64,000 bases of DNA from PNAI01 sp035501735 (GCA_035501735.1 DATJVR010000027.1:34757-98756); one strand, 5' to 3'. Positions 40,373 to 50,201 are shown, counted from the first letter of the stretch. The notes: generated from the sequence alone by a model not told the origin. Program-made: numbers and translations.

Positions 40373-42850
40373 ATGCCGACCGCGCGTCTGCCGCTCGTGG
40401 TGGTCGCGATCCTGTTTTTAGTCGCGCCCGCGAGCCGCGCCGAAATCGCTCCCCAATGGGACTATTGCACCGGCAGCGTGGACATCGATTGGGAAATGCA
40501 GCTCAAGAACTGCACGACCTTGATCGACACCAAAGCCACGTCGCCGTCCGATCGCGCGAAAGCCTACGTCAACCGCGGCGTCGTCTATTACAATCGCGGT
40601 AATTTCGACCGCGCCATCATCGATTACAACGAAGCGATCAAGCTCGACCCCAACAGCGTCGTTGCGTTCCAAGACCGCGCCATGGCTTATAAGAGCAAAG
40701 GCATATATGACAACGCCATTGCCGATCATAACGAAGCCATTCGTCTCGATCCGAAATACGCTGCAGCCTATGTCGGCCGGGGCAACGTCTATTCGCTCAA
40801 GGGAGATTACGACCGCGCCATCGCAGACTACGACGAGGCGATCAAACTCGGCCCGGACGTATTCGCGCACTACAACCGCGGCGTCTCTTACGACAACAAG
40901 AGACAATACGACCAGGCGATTGCCGATTTCACCGCCGCGCTCAGATACAACGCCAAATTCTCGCCTGCTTATTTAAATCGCGGTCTCGCGCAGTTCGCCA
41001 AGAAGGATTACGACCAGGCGATTTCCGATTTCAGCGAAGCGCTGCGCTACAACGCCCAATACGCCAGCGCCTATGCCTACCGCGGCCTGGCCTATTACGA
41101 AAAATCCGACTACGACCGCGCGCTCTCCGACTACAACGAGGCGCTCCGCATCGATACAAATCTCGTCTTCACCTTCAGCAATCGCGGCTTGATATACGCC
41201 ATTCGGCACGATTACGACCGCGCCATCGCCGATTATGATGCGGCGATCAAGCTTGATCCCAAATTCGGCATTGCCTATTTCAATCGCGGTCTGGCCTGCG
41301 CCAACAAGAATGAACTCGATCGCGCGATTGCCGATTACAGCCAAGCCATCTCCTACGATTCCGAGACCGCTTCAGCCTATTACTATCGCGGTTACGCCTA
41401 TCATCTGAAGAAAGATTACGACCGCGCCATCGCGGACTACAGCGCCGCGCTGAAACTCGACGATAAGAATGCCTCTACCTACCAGGGCCGCGGCATGTCC
41501 TATTTCGCCAAAGCCGACTTCGATCGCGCCATCGAGGATTACAGTGCCGCGATCAAGATCGACCCGAAAGTTGCCGATGCCTTCGACAATCGCGGCGATG
41601 CCCATGCGGCCAAGAATGAGTTCGATCGCGCCATTGCCGATTACAATGAGGCGATCAAGCGCGACCCGAACCATGCCGGCTATTATGCGGATCGCGGAAA
41701 GTCGCACGCCAGCATGAAGAATTACGACCTCGCGATTGCCGACTACAGCGAGGCGGTGAAGCTGAATCCGAAGGATGCCGCGTCCTACGATAATCGCGGC
41801 TACGCCTATGCGGCCAAGAAGGACTATGATCACGCCATCGCCGACTATAACGAAGCCATCAAGCTCAATCCGAAGAATGCCGGCTTTTTGGCCGACCGCG
41901 GCCATTCCTATCTGAAGACCAAGGATTACGACCGCGCCATCGGCGATTTCAACGAGGCAATCAGTCTCGACCCCAAATATGCCGCCGCCTACGAGCAGCG
42001 CGGCAATGCCTATTCCTCAAAACAGGATCTTGATCGCGCCATCGCCGACTATGAGGCGGCCCTCAAACTGCATCCCGCAAGCGCCATCACCAATCACCAT
42101 GCCGGCTTCGCCTACTTCAAGAAGGACAACATCGACCGGGCGATTACGCACTACACCAAAGCGATCGAGATCGATCCCCAGTACGTGCTTGCCTATTACA
42201 ATCGCGGCAATGCGTTAGCCGCCAAGGGCGATTTCGAGCGCGCCCTGGCGGATTACAACGAGGCCATCAAGCTGAATTCATCGCGTCCAGATTTTTTCAT
42301 CGATCGCGGCATTCTTTACAGCGCCCAGGGCGACAGCGACCATGCGACCGCCGACTTCGACGAAGCGAACCGGCTTGATCCAAAGGATGGCCGTCCGTTT
42401 TTCAACCGCGCGTTGGTCAAGCTCGCGAATGGGCAGGCGTCCGAGGCTCTCGCCGATCTCAACCAGACGCTCACTGCCGATCCGAAGAACGCTTATGCCG
42501 CGTTATGGATCGAGGTGATCGCCCAGCGCAGCAATACCGCGAGTCAAATGCCGCAACTGGCCAAGCAGATCGACATGACCAAATGGCCGGCGCCGATCAT
42601 CCTCGTCTATCTCGGCGAGCTCACGCCGGCCGCCTTGCTGGCGTCGGTGGAAGAGTTGAGCGGGCCGCATAAATCGCAACACGTGTGTGAGGCAAACTTC
42701 TACGCCGGCATCTGGGCCCTGCGTCAGGATGCCAAGGAGGAAGCCGCGCGGCTGTTGAAACTCGCGGCAACCGATTGCGGTAAACTCGCGCCGGAATCCA
42801 AGGCCGCAATGGCGGAGCTCAAGACCCTCGGGGTCGATCCTTCGCAATAG
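40373..42850 (+). CDS. exported protein with about 19 tandem TPR repeats
   Basis: 825 residues from ATG 40373, chosen because it gives an ideal signal peptide (LPLVVVAILFLVAPASRAE); ATGs at 40322 and 40325 are possible. From about residue 50 to 700 there are some 19 tetratricopeptide repeats of 34 residues, each with a core like YDRAIADYNEAIKLDP; the 102-bp period is visible in the DNA. A different C-terminal domain of about 120 residues has PQLAKQIDMTKWPAPIILVY and EANFYAGIWALRQDAKEEAA. TPR arrays bind proteins; a periplasmic scaffold is inferred. The partner is unknown. Confidence 0.88.
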   Translation: MPTARLPLVVVAILFLVAPASRAEIAPQWDYCTGSVDIDWEMQLKNCTTLIDTKATSPSDRAKAYVNRGVVYYNRGNFDRAIIDYNEAIKLDPNSVVAFQDRAMAYKSKGIYDNAIADHNEAIRLDPKYAAAYVGRGNVYSLKGDYDRAIADYDEAIKLGPDVFAHYNRGVSYDNKRQYDQAIADFTAALRYNAKFSPAYLNRGLAQFAKKDYDQAISDFSEALRYNAQYASAYAYRGLAYYEKSDYDRALSDYNEALRIDTNLVFTFSNRGLIYAIRHDYDRAIADYDAAIKLDPKFGIAYFNRGLACANKNELDRAIADYSQAISYDSETASAYYYRGYAYHLKKDYDRAIADYSAALKLDDKNASTYQGRGMSYFAKADFDRAIEDYSAAIKIDPKVADAFDNRGDAHAAKNEFDRAIADYNEAIKRDPNHAGYYADRGKSHASMKNYDLAIADYSEAVKLNPKDAASYDNRGYAYAAKKDYDHAIADYNEAIKLNPKNAGFLADRGHSYLKTKDYDRAIGDFNEAISLDPKYAAAYEQRGNAYSSKQDLDRAIADYEAALKLHPASAITNHHAGFAYFKKDNIDRAITHYTKAIEIDPQYVLAYYNRGNALAAKGDFERALADYNEAIKLNSSRPDFFIDRGILYSAQGDSDHATADFDEANRLDPKDGRPFFNRALVKLANGQASEALADLNQTLTADPKNAYAALWIEVIAQRSNTASQMPQLAKQIDMTKWPAPIILVYLGELTPAALLASVEELSGPHKSQHVCEANFYAGIWALRQDAKEEAARLLKLAATDCGKLAPESKAAMAELKTLGVDPSQ

Positions 42851-42871
42851 CCGGCCTTTCAACGGCTGCGC

Positions 42872-44389
42872 TCACGCGGCCTGCCTGCGCCGGTCGCGAA
42901 ACGCCCCAACCACCAGCGGATTGACGCCGCGCTCGCGCAACGTCTGCTGCACAGCTTCTCGATCACTTGCGCTGCCCGCCAGCCGGTGGCCCAAAGTATC
43001 ATCAGGCAGCGCCGTGATGCTCGCCACCACGTCCGAGCTGATTTGCTCGTGCAACGTTCGTTGCACGAAACGATAGCCCCCCACGCACACGATACCAGCG
43101 GGCGGCCCGGTGATCTGCAACGCCTCGCCACCGCGCTCGGCCCGGCATGGATAGCCGGTGTCGACGAAACCGCTCGCCTCGATCTTCAGTGTTTCGTTTG
43201 GTGCACCGCCGGGCGGGAACGGATGCCGCGGCACCATTGCGCCGCGCAGCGCGAGCGTGCCGGTGCCGCTTCGCATGGCCTCGACAAGCACCACGTCGGT
43301 CTCCCTCTCCGGCCTCAGCGGCAATGGCGCCGGCAGACCAGAATGATCGCGCCGCGCCGCGATCAAACCGACCTCGCCGAACACCGCCACATCCGCGATT
43401 CCGGCCCGCGGATGCTGCCACGCCGGGCTGGTCGCCATGCGTTCGGGCGCGCGCCACACCGCCAACATGGTCCCGAGATCGTCATTGAGCAGCCCAGCCT
43501 GCGACAGCGCCGGCAACAACGAACCGGGCAGGATGACCGTATTGCAGCGGTGCTCCGTACATTGCGCGAGCATCACCTGCGGCTCGAAAGGCTGATGCAG
43601 CAGGAGCGTACCGCCTGTCAGCAGCCACGGCAGCACGCTGAGCGACAGCCCCGCGAATGAGCTCAGCGTTTGAGCCGAGAGGATCGTTGCATCCGGCTCG
43701 ATCCGTCCGGCCAGCATCACCGCCAGGCCGCCCGCAATCAGCTCCGCATGACTGCGCGCCACCGGCACGGGACCTTGCGCCGTCATGTCCCAGGTGATGG
43801 CTGCGACCTGCGCCGCCGCATTGTCATCGCGCCTATGGCGCGCAGTGGGGTCGAGCCGATCGAGCGTGAACAGCTCGCCGAGCGCGATGACCCCATCGGC
43901 CGGCGCATCGCCGAAACCGCAGACGTAGCGGATCGAAAACAATTCCGACGCGGTCTTCATGGCTGCGTCGCAAAGATCGACACCCGCGATCCGTCCGCCC
44001 GCGATGATCGCCTTGGCGCCGAGGCGCGAAAGGGCAGGGACCATTTCGTCGCGCCGCCATAACAGCGGCAGCAGCGCCGGGATTAACCCGGCCCGCTGCA
44101 CACCGAGCAAGGCCAGCACGCCTTCTGCCACGTTCACGCATTGCAGGCCGATCACCGCATCGCGCGGCAGCTCAAGCCGCTGCAGCCGTCCTGCGATCGC
44201 CGATACCATGCGGTCCGCAGCCGCGTAGCTCACAGAGCGCGCCGCGCCGTTTGCGAATGACCGGCGGTTGGGCGGATCGATCAGCGCGCCATGGCTGGGC
44301 CTTCGCAACGCCGCGCGCCGAAACAACGCGTCGAGGGTCAGATTGCCCGCATTGGCTCCGTCCGTTGATTGTGCGTCCCCCAGCAGCAT
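42872..44389 (-). CDS. AMP-binding (acyl-CoA ligase-like) protein with degenerate active site
   Basis: 505 residues with the overall plan of an acyl-CoA ligase: LTLDALFRRAALRRPSHGAL at the start, LLGVQRAGLIPALLPLLWRR, and a C-terminal region with ITGPPAGIVCVGGYRF. The key motifs are lost. The P-loop (usually TSGTTGxPKG) reads WDMTAQGPVPVARSH at 200-214, the TGD motif reads TGYPCR, and no catalytic Lys is near the end. It starts 6 bp after the stop of the upstream binding-protein gene, with GAGGATCG as ribosome site, so they form an operon. It is probably a pseudoenzyme or carries an altered reaction. Confidence 0.8.
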   Translation of the reverse strand: MLLGDAQSTDGANAGNLTLDALFRRAALRRPSHGALIDPPNRRSFANGAARSVSYAAADRMVSAIAGRLQRLELPRDAVIGLQCVNVAEGVLALLGVQRAGLIPALLPLLWRRDEMVPALSRLGAKAIIAGGRIAGVDLCDAAMKTASELFSIRYVCGFGDAPADGVIALGELFTLDRLDPTARHRRDDNAAAQVAAITWDMTAQGPVPVARSHAELIAGGLAVMLAGRIEPDATILSAQTLSSFAGLSLSVLPWLLTGGTLLLHQPFEPQVMLAQCTEHRCNTVILPGSLLPALSQAGLLNDDLGTMLAVWRAPERMATSPAWQHPRAGIADVAVFGEVGLIAARRDHSGLPAPLPLRPERETDVVLVEAMRSGTGTLALRGAMVPRHPFPPGGAPNETLKIEASGFVDTGYPCRAERGGEALQITGPPAGIVCVGGYRFVQRTLHEQISSDVVASITALPDDTLGHRLAGSASDREAVQQTLRERGVNPLVVGAFRDRRRQAA

Positions 44390-44395
44390 CGATCC

Positions 44396-46252
44396 TCATC
44401 GCGGCGGTGTTTGCCGCCACCAGGTTTCCGGCAGATATCCATACAGCGATGTCGCCGCCGGATGTTGAATGTAATTCCAGCGCGCAATCCATTGCTCCGG
44501 CACATGGAACAGCGGCACGATGTAGAAACCCGAGATCAGCACGCGATCGAGCGCACGCACCGCGGAAACGAAATCCTCGCGCCGACGGGCCTCGAGCAAG
44601 GCCGCGATCATGGCATCGATCGCCGGGCTTTTGACACCCATGTAATTGCGGCTGCCTTTCTGGTCGGCCGCGGCCGAGCCCCAATAGAACGCCTGCTCGT
44701 TGCCGGGCGACAGCGACTGTTCCCAATGATACTCCATCATGTCGAAGTCGAAATTGATGCGGCGATATTCGAATTGCACCGCGTCCACGATGCGCACGCT
44801 TGCATTGATGCCTGCGCGGCCGAGCTGGTGGGAAAAGGCGAGCGCCAGCCGCTCCTGATCCCGGGTCGTGGTCAGAATCTCGAATTCCAATGGCATCCCG
44901 TTCGCGCGCGAACGCAATTGCGTCCCCACGAGCGAATATCCTGCGGCATCGAGCAAGGCGAGCGCCCGTTTCAGCGTGGGACGGTCGCGGCCGGATCCGT
45001 CCGTGACCGGCGGCGCCCAGGTGCCGGCCATGACGTCGGCGCGGACGGTACCGGGAAACGGCGCAAGCAGAGCTTGCTCGCGCGCATCCGCCGGCCGGCC
45101 GCGCGCCGACAGTTCCGATCCTTCGAAGTAGCTGCCGGTGCGCTGATAGCGGTCGAAGAAGAGGTTGTGGTTGGCCCATTCGAAATCGAACAGCAGCATG
45201 ATCGCTTCGCGTACCCGGATGTCGGCAAAAATCGGCCGTCTGGTGTTGAACACGAGGCCCGCGGGCCCCTTGGGCAGTCCGGTCGGAAACGTTTCCTTGA
45301 CGACGCGGCCGTCGCGCACCGCAGGGAAATCGTACCCGCTGACCCAGCGCAATGGATCGAGTTCGAGCCGCGCATCGTAAAGACCCTTCTTGAAGCCTTC
45401 GAAATGCACGTTGGCATCGCGGTAGAATTCGTAACGGATCTCGTCGAAATTCCACAGCCCGCGATTGATGGCGAGATCCCGGCCCCAATAGTTGCGATTG
45501 CGCTTGAGCGTGATGCTGCGCCCCGGATCGACGGCGCCGACCAGATACGGCCCGCTGCCGATCGGCGGTACGAACGTGGTTTCCTCGAACTTCTCCGGAT
45601 TGACCGCATGCTTCGGCAGGAGCGGCAGCAGCCCGAGAATGAGCGGAAGCTCGCGGTCATTGGCGCCCGACAGATCGAAACGCACCGAACGCGGTCCCAC
45701 CACCTCGGCCTTGGCCACCTTGGAATAGAATGTGCGGTAATTCGCCCGGCCTTTGTCGCGCAACAGCTGCCAGGAAAAAATGACGTCCTCAACGGTCACC
45801 GGGCTGCCGTCGGAAAATCTTGCTGCCGGGTTGAGCGTGAAGGTGACGTAGGTGCGATCCTCGTCGGTCTCGACGGTCTGCGCCAAGAGTCCGTAGAGCG
45901 TGAATGGTTCATCATAGTTGCGCGCGAGCAGGCTTTCGATCACGTAGCCGCGGATCTGCGAGAGGGTGAGGCCCTTGACGATGAGCGGATTGAGACTGTC
46001 GAACGTGCCGATCACGCCTTGCACCATCCGTCCGCCCTTCGGCGCGGCCGGATTGACGTAGCGCAGGGCACGAAAATCCTTCGGCAGCGCAAGCTCGCCA
46101 TGCATCGCGATCCCGCGCTGCGGCTCAGCCGCCGTTCCGGCCGATACCATCAACAGCGACCCGACAAGCGTGACAGCCACCGTGAATCCCGGTCGGGACA
46201 ACGCGGCAAAGCGGCATTTCAGCGCGCGAACGGCCTGCCGAACGGTGCGCAT
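44396..46252 (-). CDS. family 5 extracellular solute-binding protein (YejA-like)
   Basis: 618 residues from ATG 46252; the frame to 46360 adds a polar stretch without a ribosome site. A signal (TVAVTLVGSLLMVSAGTAAE) is followed by YejA-like text: MHGELALPKDFRALRYVNPA, PKGGRMVQGVIGTFDSLNPL, RFSDGSPVTVEDVIFSWQLL, and INFDFDMMEYHWEQSLSPGN late. Such proteins bind oligopeptides or peptide antibiotics such as microcin C for an ABC importer. No permease or ATPase genes are adjacent; the downstream gene is the degenerate AMP-binding protein. Confidence 0.9.
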   Translation of the reverse strand: MRTVRQAVRALKCRFAALSRPGFTVAVTLVGSLLMVSAGTAAEPQRGIAMHGELALPKDFRALRYVNPAAPKGGRMVQGVIGTFDSLNPLIVKGLTLSQIRGYVIESLLARNYDEPFTLYGLLAQTVETDEDRTYVTFTLNPAARFSDGSPVTVEDVIFSWQLLRDKGRANYRTFYSKVAKAEVVGPRSVRFDLSGANDRELPLILGLLPLLPKHAVNPEKFEETTFVPPIGSGPYLVGAVDPGRSITLKRNRNYWGRDLAINRGLWNFDEIRYEFYRDANVHFEGFKKGLYDARLELDPLRWVSGYDFPAVRDGRVVKETFPTGLPKGPAGLVFNTRRPIFADIRVREAIMLLFDFEWANHNLFFDRYQRTGSYFEGSELSARGRPADAREQALLAPFPGTVRADVMAGTWAPPVTDGSGRDRPTLKRALALLDAAGYSLVGTQLRSRANGMPLEFEILTTTRDQERLALAFSHQLGRAGINASVRIVDAVQFEYRRINFDFDMMEYHWEQSLSPGNEQAFYWGSAAADQKGSRNYMGVKSPAIDAMIAALLEARRREDFVSAVRALDRVLISGFYIVPLFHVPEQWIARWNYIQHPAATSLYGYLPETWWRQTPPR

Positions 46253-46509
46253 GGGCTGGTCCGAATCCTGCTCTCCGAGGGGCTTATCATAGCCGAACGG
46301 CCCGCCATCCGGGCTCGCTCCGGCCGCGACCTTCCGGCCCGTGCCATGGGGTCCGGCCACGTGGCAAAGCTTTGATCTGGGACGTTATTTCGGCTAATGA
46401 GTGTGGAATCGCGTCACGCTGTTGCCGTTTTTAGCGTCAACACATGAAGACCGACCCCCTTTTCGCGCACCCTCTGTCGCGCGCGAATGCGGAACAACGA
46501 GGGCCTGTC

Positions 46510-47307
46510 ATGAATCTTCCGATCAGAACTGCAGGCGCGTTAGCAATCGGCAGTGTCGTCGCAGCCGTTCTGGCGACCACATATCTTGTCGTTGCCGTGG
46601 CGCCAAACGTACTTGCCGAAACCGCTCCGCCCGCGAGCAAGCCGACCTCGGCCAAGCCGACGGCGCAAAAGAAGCCGCAGAAACCGCCGACGACCACGCA
46701 ACAGCAGACGCCGCCCGAGACGCAGCAAGTCCAGGCGCCCGTCTTCGTTCCCCCTCTGATCTATCGGCCCTGGATGAAAACGTGTCCGGCCGTCGATGCC
46801 AATCAGAATCCGAATGCCGGCAACAAGCAGCATTGCTACATATTCATGCGGGGCTACGACCAGGAAACCGGAAATCTGGTCATGGCTGCCACGCTCGAAG
46901 AAGTGCAGGGTGAGCCGAGAAAGGTTCTGCACGTTTCATTCACCTATGGCGTCAGTCTCCCCATCGGGACGCATATCGTGCTCGACGACAGCAAGGTGCA
47001 TCAGGGCACCGCGCCTTACGGCTTCTGCCTGCCGCCGAATATCCCTCCGCCGATATTTGCCTGCGTGTCGCAATATGATCTCAGCGCAGACATGATCGCG
47101 GCCATGAAGAAAGGGAAATTTCTCGTCGTTCAGACCCTCGTCAGCGGACAAACCTACAGTCCGCAATTGCCGCTCGCCGATTTCGCAAAGGCATACGACG
47201 GCCCTCCGACCGATTTGAAGGCCGAAGCGGAGCAGAACAAGAAGCTGCAAGATGCTCTGCGTGAACGCGCCATCAAGAAACAAGAGGAACTTTCGAAGAA
47301 GCAGTAG
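46510..47307 (+). CDS. IalB-like invasion-associated exported protein
   Basis: 265 residues from ATG 46510 (a GAGGG run upstream; ATG 46444 gives a longer, less likely form). A signal or anchor (ALAIGSVVAAVLATTYLVVA) is followed by a Lys/Pro/Thr/Gln-rich linker and an IalB-type domain: LIYRPWMKTCPAVDANQNPN, HCYIFMRGYDQETGNLVMAA and TYGVSLPIGTHIVLDD, with paired Cys. The tail is Lys/Glu-rich and helical. IalB of Bartonella aids erythrocyte entry, but the family is wide in free-living Rhizobiales and its basic role is unknown. Confidence 0.82.
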   Translation: MNLPIRTAGALAIGSVVAAVLATTYLVVAVAPNVLAETAPPASKPTSAKPTAQKKPQKPPTTTQQQTPPETQQVQAPVFVPPLIYRPWMKTCPAVDANQNPNAGNKQHCYIFMRGYDQETGNLVMAATLEEVQGEPRKVLHVSFTYGVSLPIGTHIVLDDSKVHQGTAPYGFCLPPNIPPPIFACVSQYDLSADMIAAMKKGKFLVVQTLVSGQTYSPQLPLADFAKAYDGPPTDLKAEAEQNKKLQDALRERAIKKQEELSKKQ

Positions 47308-47338
47308 CGGTCGCGACAACGATCGGTCTTGATTCGAG

Positions 47339-47373
47339 AGAGGCGCGCCGCGTGGCGCGCCTCTTCATTTTCG
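47339..47373. terminator. terminator hairpin after the IalB-like gene
   Basis: AGAGGCGCGCC (47339-47349) and GGCGCGCCTCT (47354-47364) form a perfect 11-bp stem with loop GCGT, followed by a T-rich stretch. It lies 32 bp past the IalB stop and 44 bp before the stop of the convergent small gene, so it can serve both. Confidence 0.8.
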
Positions 47374-47407
47374 GACATGGATACATTCGTGGAAACGTCA
47401 GCCGGCA

Positions 47408-47749
47408 TCAATTGCAAAACAGGCCGATATTGGCGTTGGCTTCTCGCATGAGCGCATTGAGATCGGCCGCCAGCGCCCTGTGCTGCTCGTCGTTCACGCA
47501 CTTCGGATCGATGAGCTTGATGACGTCGACGATATGATCCCGCAGCCGCTGCGACGTATTGCAAGCCGCCTCATCGTGCGTCGGCATACGTGTTGACGAA
47601 AGCAACGGACCGGTCTCGCGTTGCATTTCGGCCTTCAAGGCCGTTGCCTTGGCAACCGCCGCCTGCAGGTCCGAGCACTGATCCGATCGTGCGGACGACG
47701 GCAGAAACAACGGAATCAGGCAGCCCAGGACGACAAGAACGCGTCTCAT
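47408..47749 (-). CDS. small exported helical protein of unknown function
   Basis: 113 residues. A signal peptide (VLVVLGCLIPLFLPSSARSD) is followed by a helix-rich domain with Cys at about 25, 63, 84 and 112: CSDLQAAVAKATALKAEMQR, AACNTSQRLRDHIVDVIKLI, DPKCVNDEQHRALAADLNAL and a final LFCN. The four Cys could form two disulphides in the periplasm. No family is recognised. Confidence 0.65.
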   Translation of the reverse strand: MRRVLVVLGCLIPLFLPSSARSDQCSDLQAAVAKATALKAEMQRETGPLLSSTRMPTHDEAACNTSQRLRDHIVDVIKLIDPKCVNDEQHRALAADLNALMREANANIGLFCN

Positions 47750-47791
47750 GATACGCCCCGAGAACCCACCCGTACCCGAACGAGATGCCGA

Positions 47792-48832
47792 TTACAGTCG
47801 ATGGCGGGTCCCCATGTCCAGGTCCTTGGCTTCAACAAGTCGTGCCAGGTCGACGATAGTCTTAGCCTGTTTCCAAGTTGCATCATCCTGCATTTTACCA
47901 TCAACCATGGCCGCTCCCGACCCCTCCGGCATGGCGGCGAGTATCTTCTTCGCGGCCGCGACCTCGACCGGATCGGGCGAAAACACCCGCTTGGCAATGG
48001 CGACTTGCGAGGGATGCAAAGTCCACGCGCCCGCGCATCCCAGCACGAAGGCACTGCGAAACTGCGTCTCGCAGCCCTCCGGATCAGCGAAATCGCCAAA
48101 CGGCCCGTAGAACGGTTTGATGCCTGCAGCCGCGCAGGCGTCGACCATTTTGGCCAGCGTATAGTGCCACAGATCCTGCGGGTATTTGCCGCGGTCGCCT
48201 TCTTTCCGGGGGTCGGCAAGTACCGCATAACCCGGATGTCCGCCGCCTACGCGCGTAGTTTTCATCCCGCGCGAGGCCGCCAGATCAGCCGGCCCCAGGC
48301 TGATGCCGTGCATGCGAGGGGAGGCGGCTGCGATTGCTTCCACATTGTTGACGCCCGCCGCGGTCTCAAGAATGGCATGGATCAAGATCGGTTTTTTCAA
48401 CGCACATTTTGCCTCGATCTGCGCGAGCAATTGGTCGAGATAATGGATATCCCAAACACCGTCGACCTTCGGCAGCATGATGACATCGAGCTTATGGCCC
48501 ACCGACGTCACAATCTCGGTGATGTCGTCGAGCGCCCAGGGCGAGGCCAGCGAATTGATCCGCGTCCAAAGTCCGGTCGTGCCGAAGTCCACGGCCTTTG
48601 CCATGGCAATGAACCCCGAGCGCGCGGAAGCTTTGGCGTCGGTCGGAATCGCATCCTCGAGATTACCGAGGATGACATCCACTTCGCGCACGAGCGCCGG
48701 CACTTTCGCCGTGACCTTATCGATGTGCGGAGGAATGAAATGGATCATGCGCTCGAGCCGTACCGGCAACTCGCGCAAGGGGGCGGGCGCGCCGATCGCA
48801 AGCGGCTGGTAGAACTGGTGCGGGTGCTTCAC
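47792..48832 (-). CDS. CoA-ester lyase of the HpcH/HpaI aldolase family (malyl-CoA lyase-like)
   Basis: 346 residues from GTG 48832 (AGGG about 7 nt upstream; a TTG at 48835 is also in frame). The barrel segments LEDAIPTDAKASARSGFIAM, LDVIMLPKVDGVWDIHYLDQ, ILIHAILETAAGVNNVEAIA and the Mg site MHGISLGPADLAAS match the citrate-lyase-beta / malyl-CoA lyase group, and its length fits L-malyl-CoA/beta-methylmalyl-CoA lyase. It would cleave a hydroxyacyl-CoA to acetyl- or propionyl-CoA and glyoxylate. It follows the UbiH-like gene by 9 bp. Exact substrate inferred. Confidence 0.82.
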   Translation of the reverse strand: MKHPHQFYQPLAIGAPAPLRELPVRLERMIHFIPPHIDKVTAKVPALVREVDVILGNLEDAIPTDAKASARSGFIAMAKAVDFGTTGLWTRINSLASPWALDDITEIVTSVGHKLDVIMLPKVDGVWDIHYLDQLLAQIEAKCALKKPILIHAILETAAGVNNVEAIAAASPRMHGISLGPADLAASRGMKTTRVGGGHPGYAVLADPRKEGDRGKYPQDLWHYTLAKMVDACAAAGIKPFYGPFGDFADPEGCETQFRSAFVLGCAGAWTLHPSQVAIAKRVFSPDPVEVAAAKKILAAMPEGSGAAMVDGKMQDDATWKQAKTIVDLARLVEAKDLDMGTRHRL

Positions 48833-48841
48833 CAAAAATCC

Positions 48842-50056
48842 CTATAACAGCTCGCCGCGCATGAGACGCGGCTGCGATGTTGCCGGTGCAACGCCCTCGC
48901 GCATGAGCGCGCGGCGCAGCGGGCCAATCCGATCGATGAAATAAAGGCCAAGCCCCCGTACGCCTTGGACCGGGAGAAAATCGGTGAGCAGCGTTCTGTT
49001 CAGCAGATCGATTGCGAGGCTGCGGCTCTTGACGTCCGCGCGACGCAACGCATCGAAGCGTTCGAGCAGCGTCGCGCCACCGACGTCGCCCCCCTGTCGG
49101 TGCACACTGACCACGAGTTCGCCGATCGTCGCAGCATCGCGCAGGCCGAGATTGAGCCCCTGCGCGCCGATCGGCGGGATCAGATGGGCAGCTTCCCCCA
49201 CGAGCGCCACACGGTTCGCCCCGAACCGCTGCGCGGTGGCGATTGCCAGCGGAAAACGGCCACGTCCTTGTTCGACCTCGAACCGGCCGAGGATCGAGTG
49301 GGCCCGCCGCTCCAGCTCTTCCGCCAGCGCCGCATCCGCAAGCGCGCCGACCTCATCCGCCCCGGCATGATCGAGCACGCAGACGAGGCTGGACCGCCTG
49401 CCCGGCAGTGGGACCAAGGTGAACGGCCCGCTCTCGGTATGGAATTCGGTCGAAGTGTCATTGTGTGGGCGCGAATGACGCAGATTAAATGTCAGCGCGG
49501 TCTGCGGGTAAATGCGTGCATCGGTTTCGATACCAGCGGCCGTGCGGCAGAGCGAATGCCGTCCGTCGGCGCCGACCACGAGCCGCGCCTTGACGTCGCC
49601 GCCTCCCTTGAGCCTGATCGTTGCGCCCGTCGCGGCCAGTTCGACCGCGCTCGCCTCATCCTCGATGCGCTCCAGTGCGGTAATGTTCCGGGCGCGCGCA
49701 TCCAGTGCGGCAACGAGAACGCGATTCTCGATATTGTGACCAAAGGCCGCAAGTCCGATCTCGGACGCCTCGAACCGGGCCTCCGGCGCGCGGATCAGTC
49801 GCGCCGTATCATCGATAATGCGCATGGTCCGCAGAGGCGCGGCCTGCGCCCGGCAGGCATCCCAGACCCCGAGCGTTTCGTGCGCCGTGACCGAGCCTGC
49901 GAGCAGGGCGGTCGTGCGATGGTCTTCCGCGCCCCGTCGTCCGATCAAGACGGTCGCGACCCCGGCCGCCGAAAGCGCAAGCGCGGCGGTAAGCCCCGCA
50001 GGCCCGCCGCCCACGACCGCCACCTCGGTCGTTAAGGATTGTCCATGTGCCGCCAT
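48842..50056 (-). CDS. UbiH/UbiF-type FAD monooxygenase
   Basis: 404 residues from ATG 50056; the longer frame to 50158 adds a polar stretch without a ribosome site. The FAD fold begins at TEVAVVGGGPAGLTAALALS. The DG motif is RLVVGADGRHSLCRTAAG, and the second FAD motif is VALVGEAAHLIPPIGAQGLN, followed by LGLRDAATIGELV; that second motif is typical of ubiquinone hydroxylases. It probably hydroxylates the ubiquinone ring; in Rhizobiales one enzyme can do several positions. It is divergent from the DUF2182 gene. Confidence 0.85.
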   Translation of the reverse strand: MAAHGQSLTTEVAVVGGGPAGLTAALALSAAGVATVLIGRRGAEDHRTTALLAGSVTAHETLGVWDACRAQAAPLRTMRIIDDTARLIRAPEARFEASEIGLAAFGHNIENRVLVAALDARARNITALERIEDEASAVELAATGATIRLKGGGDVKARLVVGADGRHSLCRTAAGIETDARIYPQTALTFNLRHSRPHNDTSTEFHTESGPFTLVPLPGRRSSLVCVLDHAGADEVGALADAALAEELERRAHSILGRFEVEQGRGRFPLAIATAQRFGANRVALVGEAAHLIPPIGAQGLNLGLRDAATIGELVVSVHRQGGDVGGATLLERFDALRRADVKSRSLAIDLLNRTLLTDFLPVQGVRGLGLYFIDRIGPLRRALMREGVAPATSQPRLMRGELL

Positions 50057-50201
50057 GACATGCCAATCTAAATGGAAAATCGCCTTGAAACGACCATGAG
50101 CCACCGCTTTGACCGCATAATCGTGCGATCCTTTCGAGGCCCGGCCATGCCGCTTCACAGCGACGATTTCACACGTTCGATCAATGCGCTATCAATAACA
50201 C

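Noticed and set aside
40520..42480. CRISPR-like regular repeats
   Set aside because: The 102-bp period is the coding repeat of a TPR protein, with no spacer structure.
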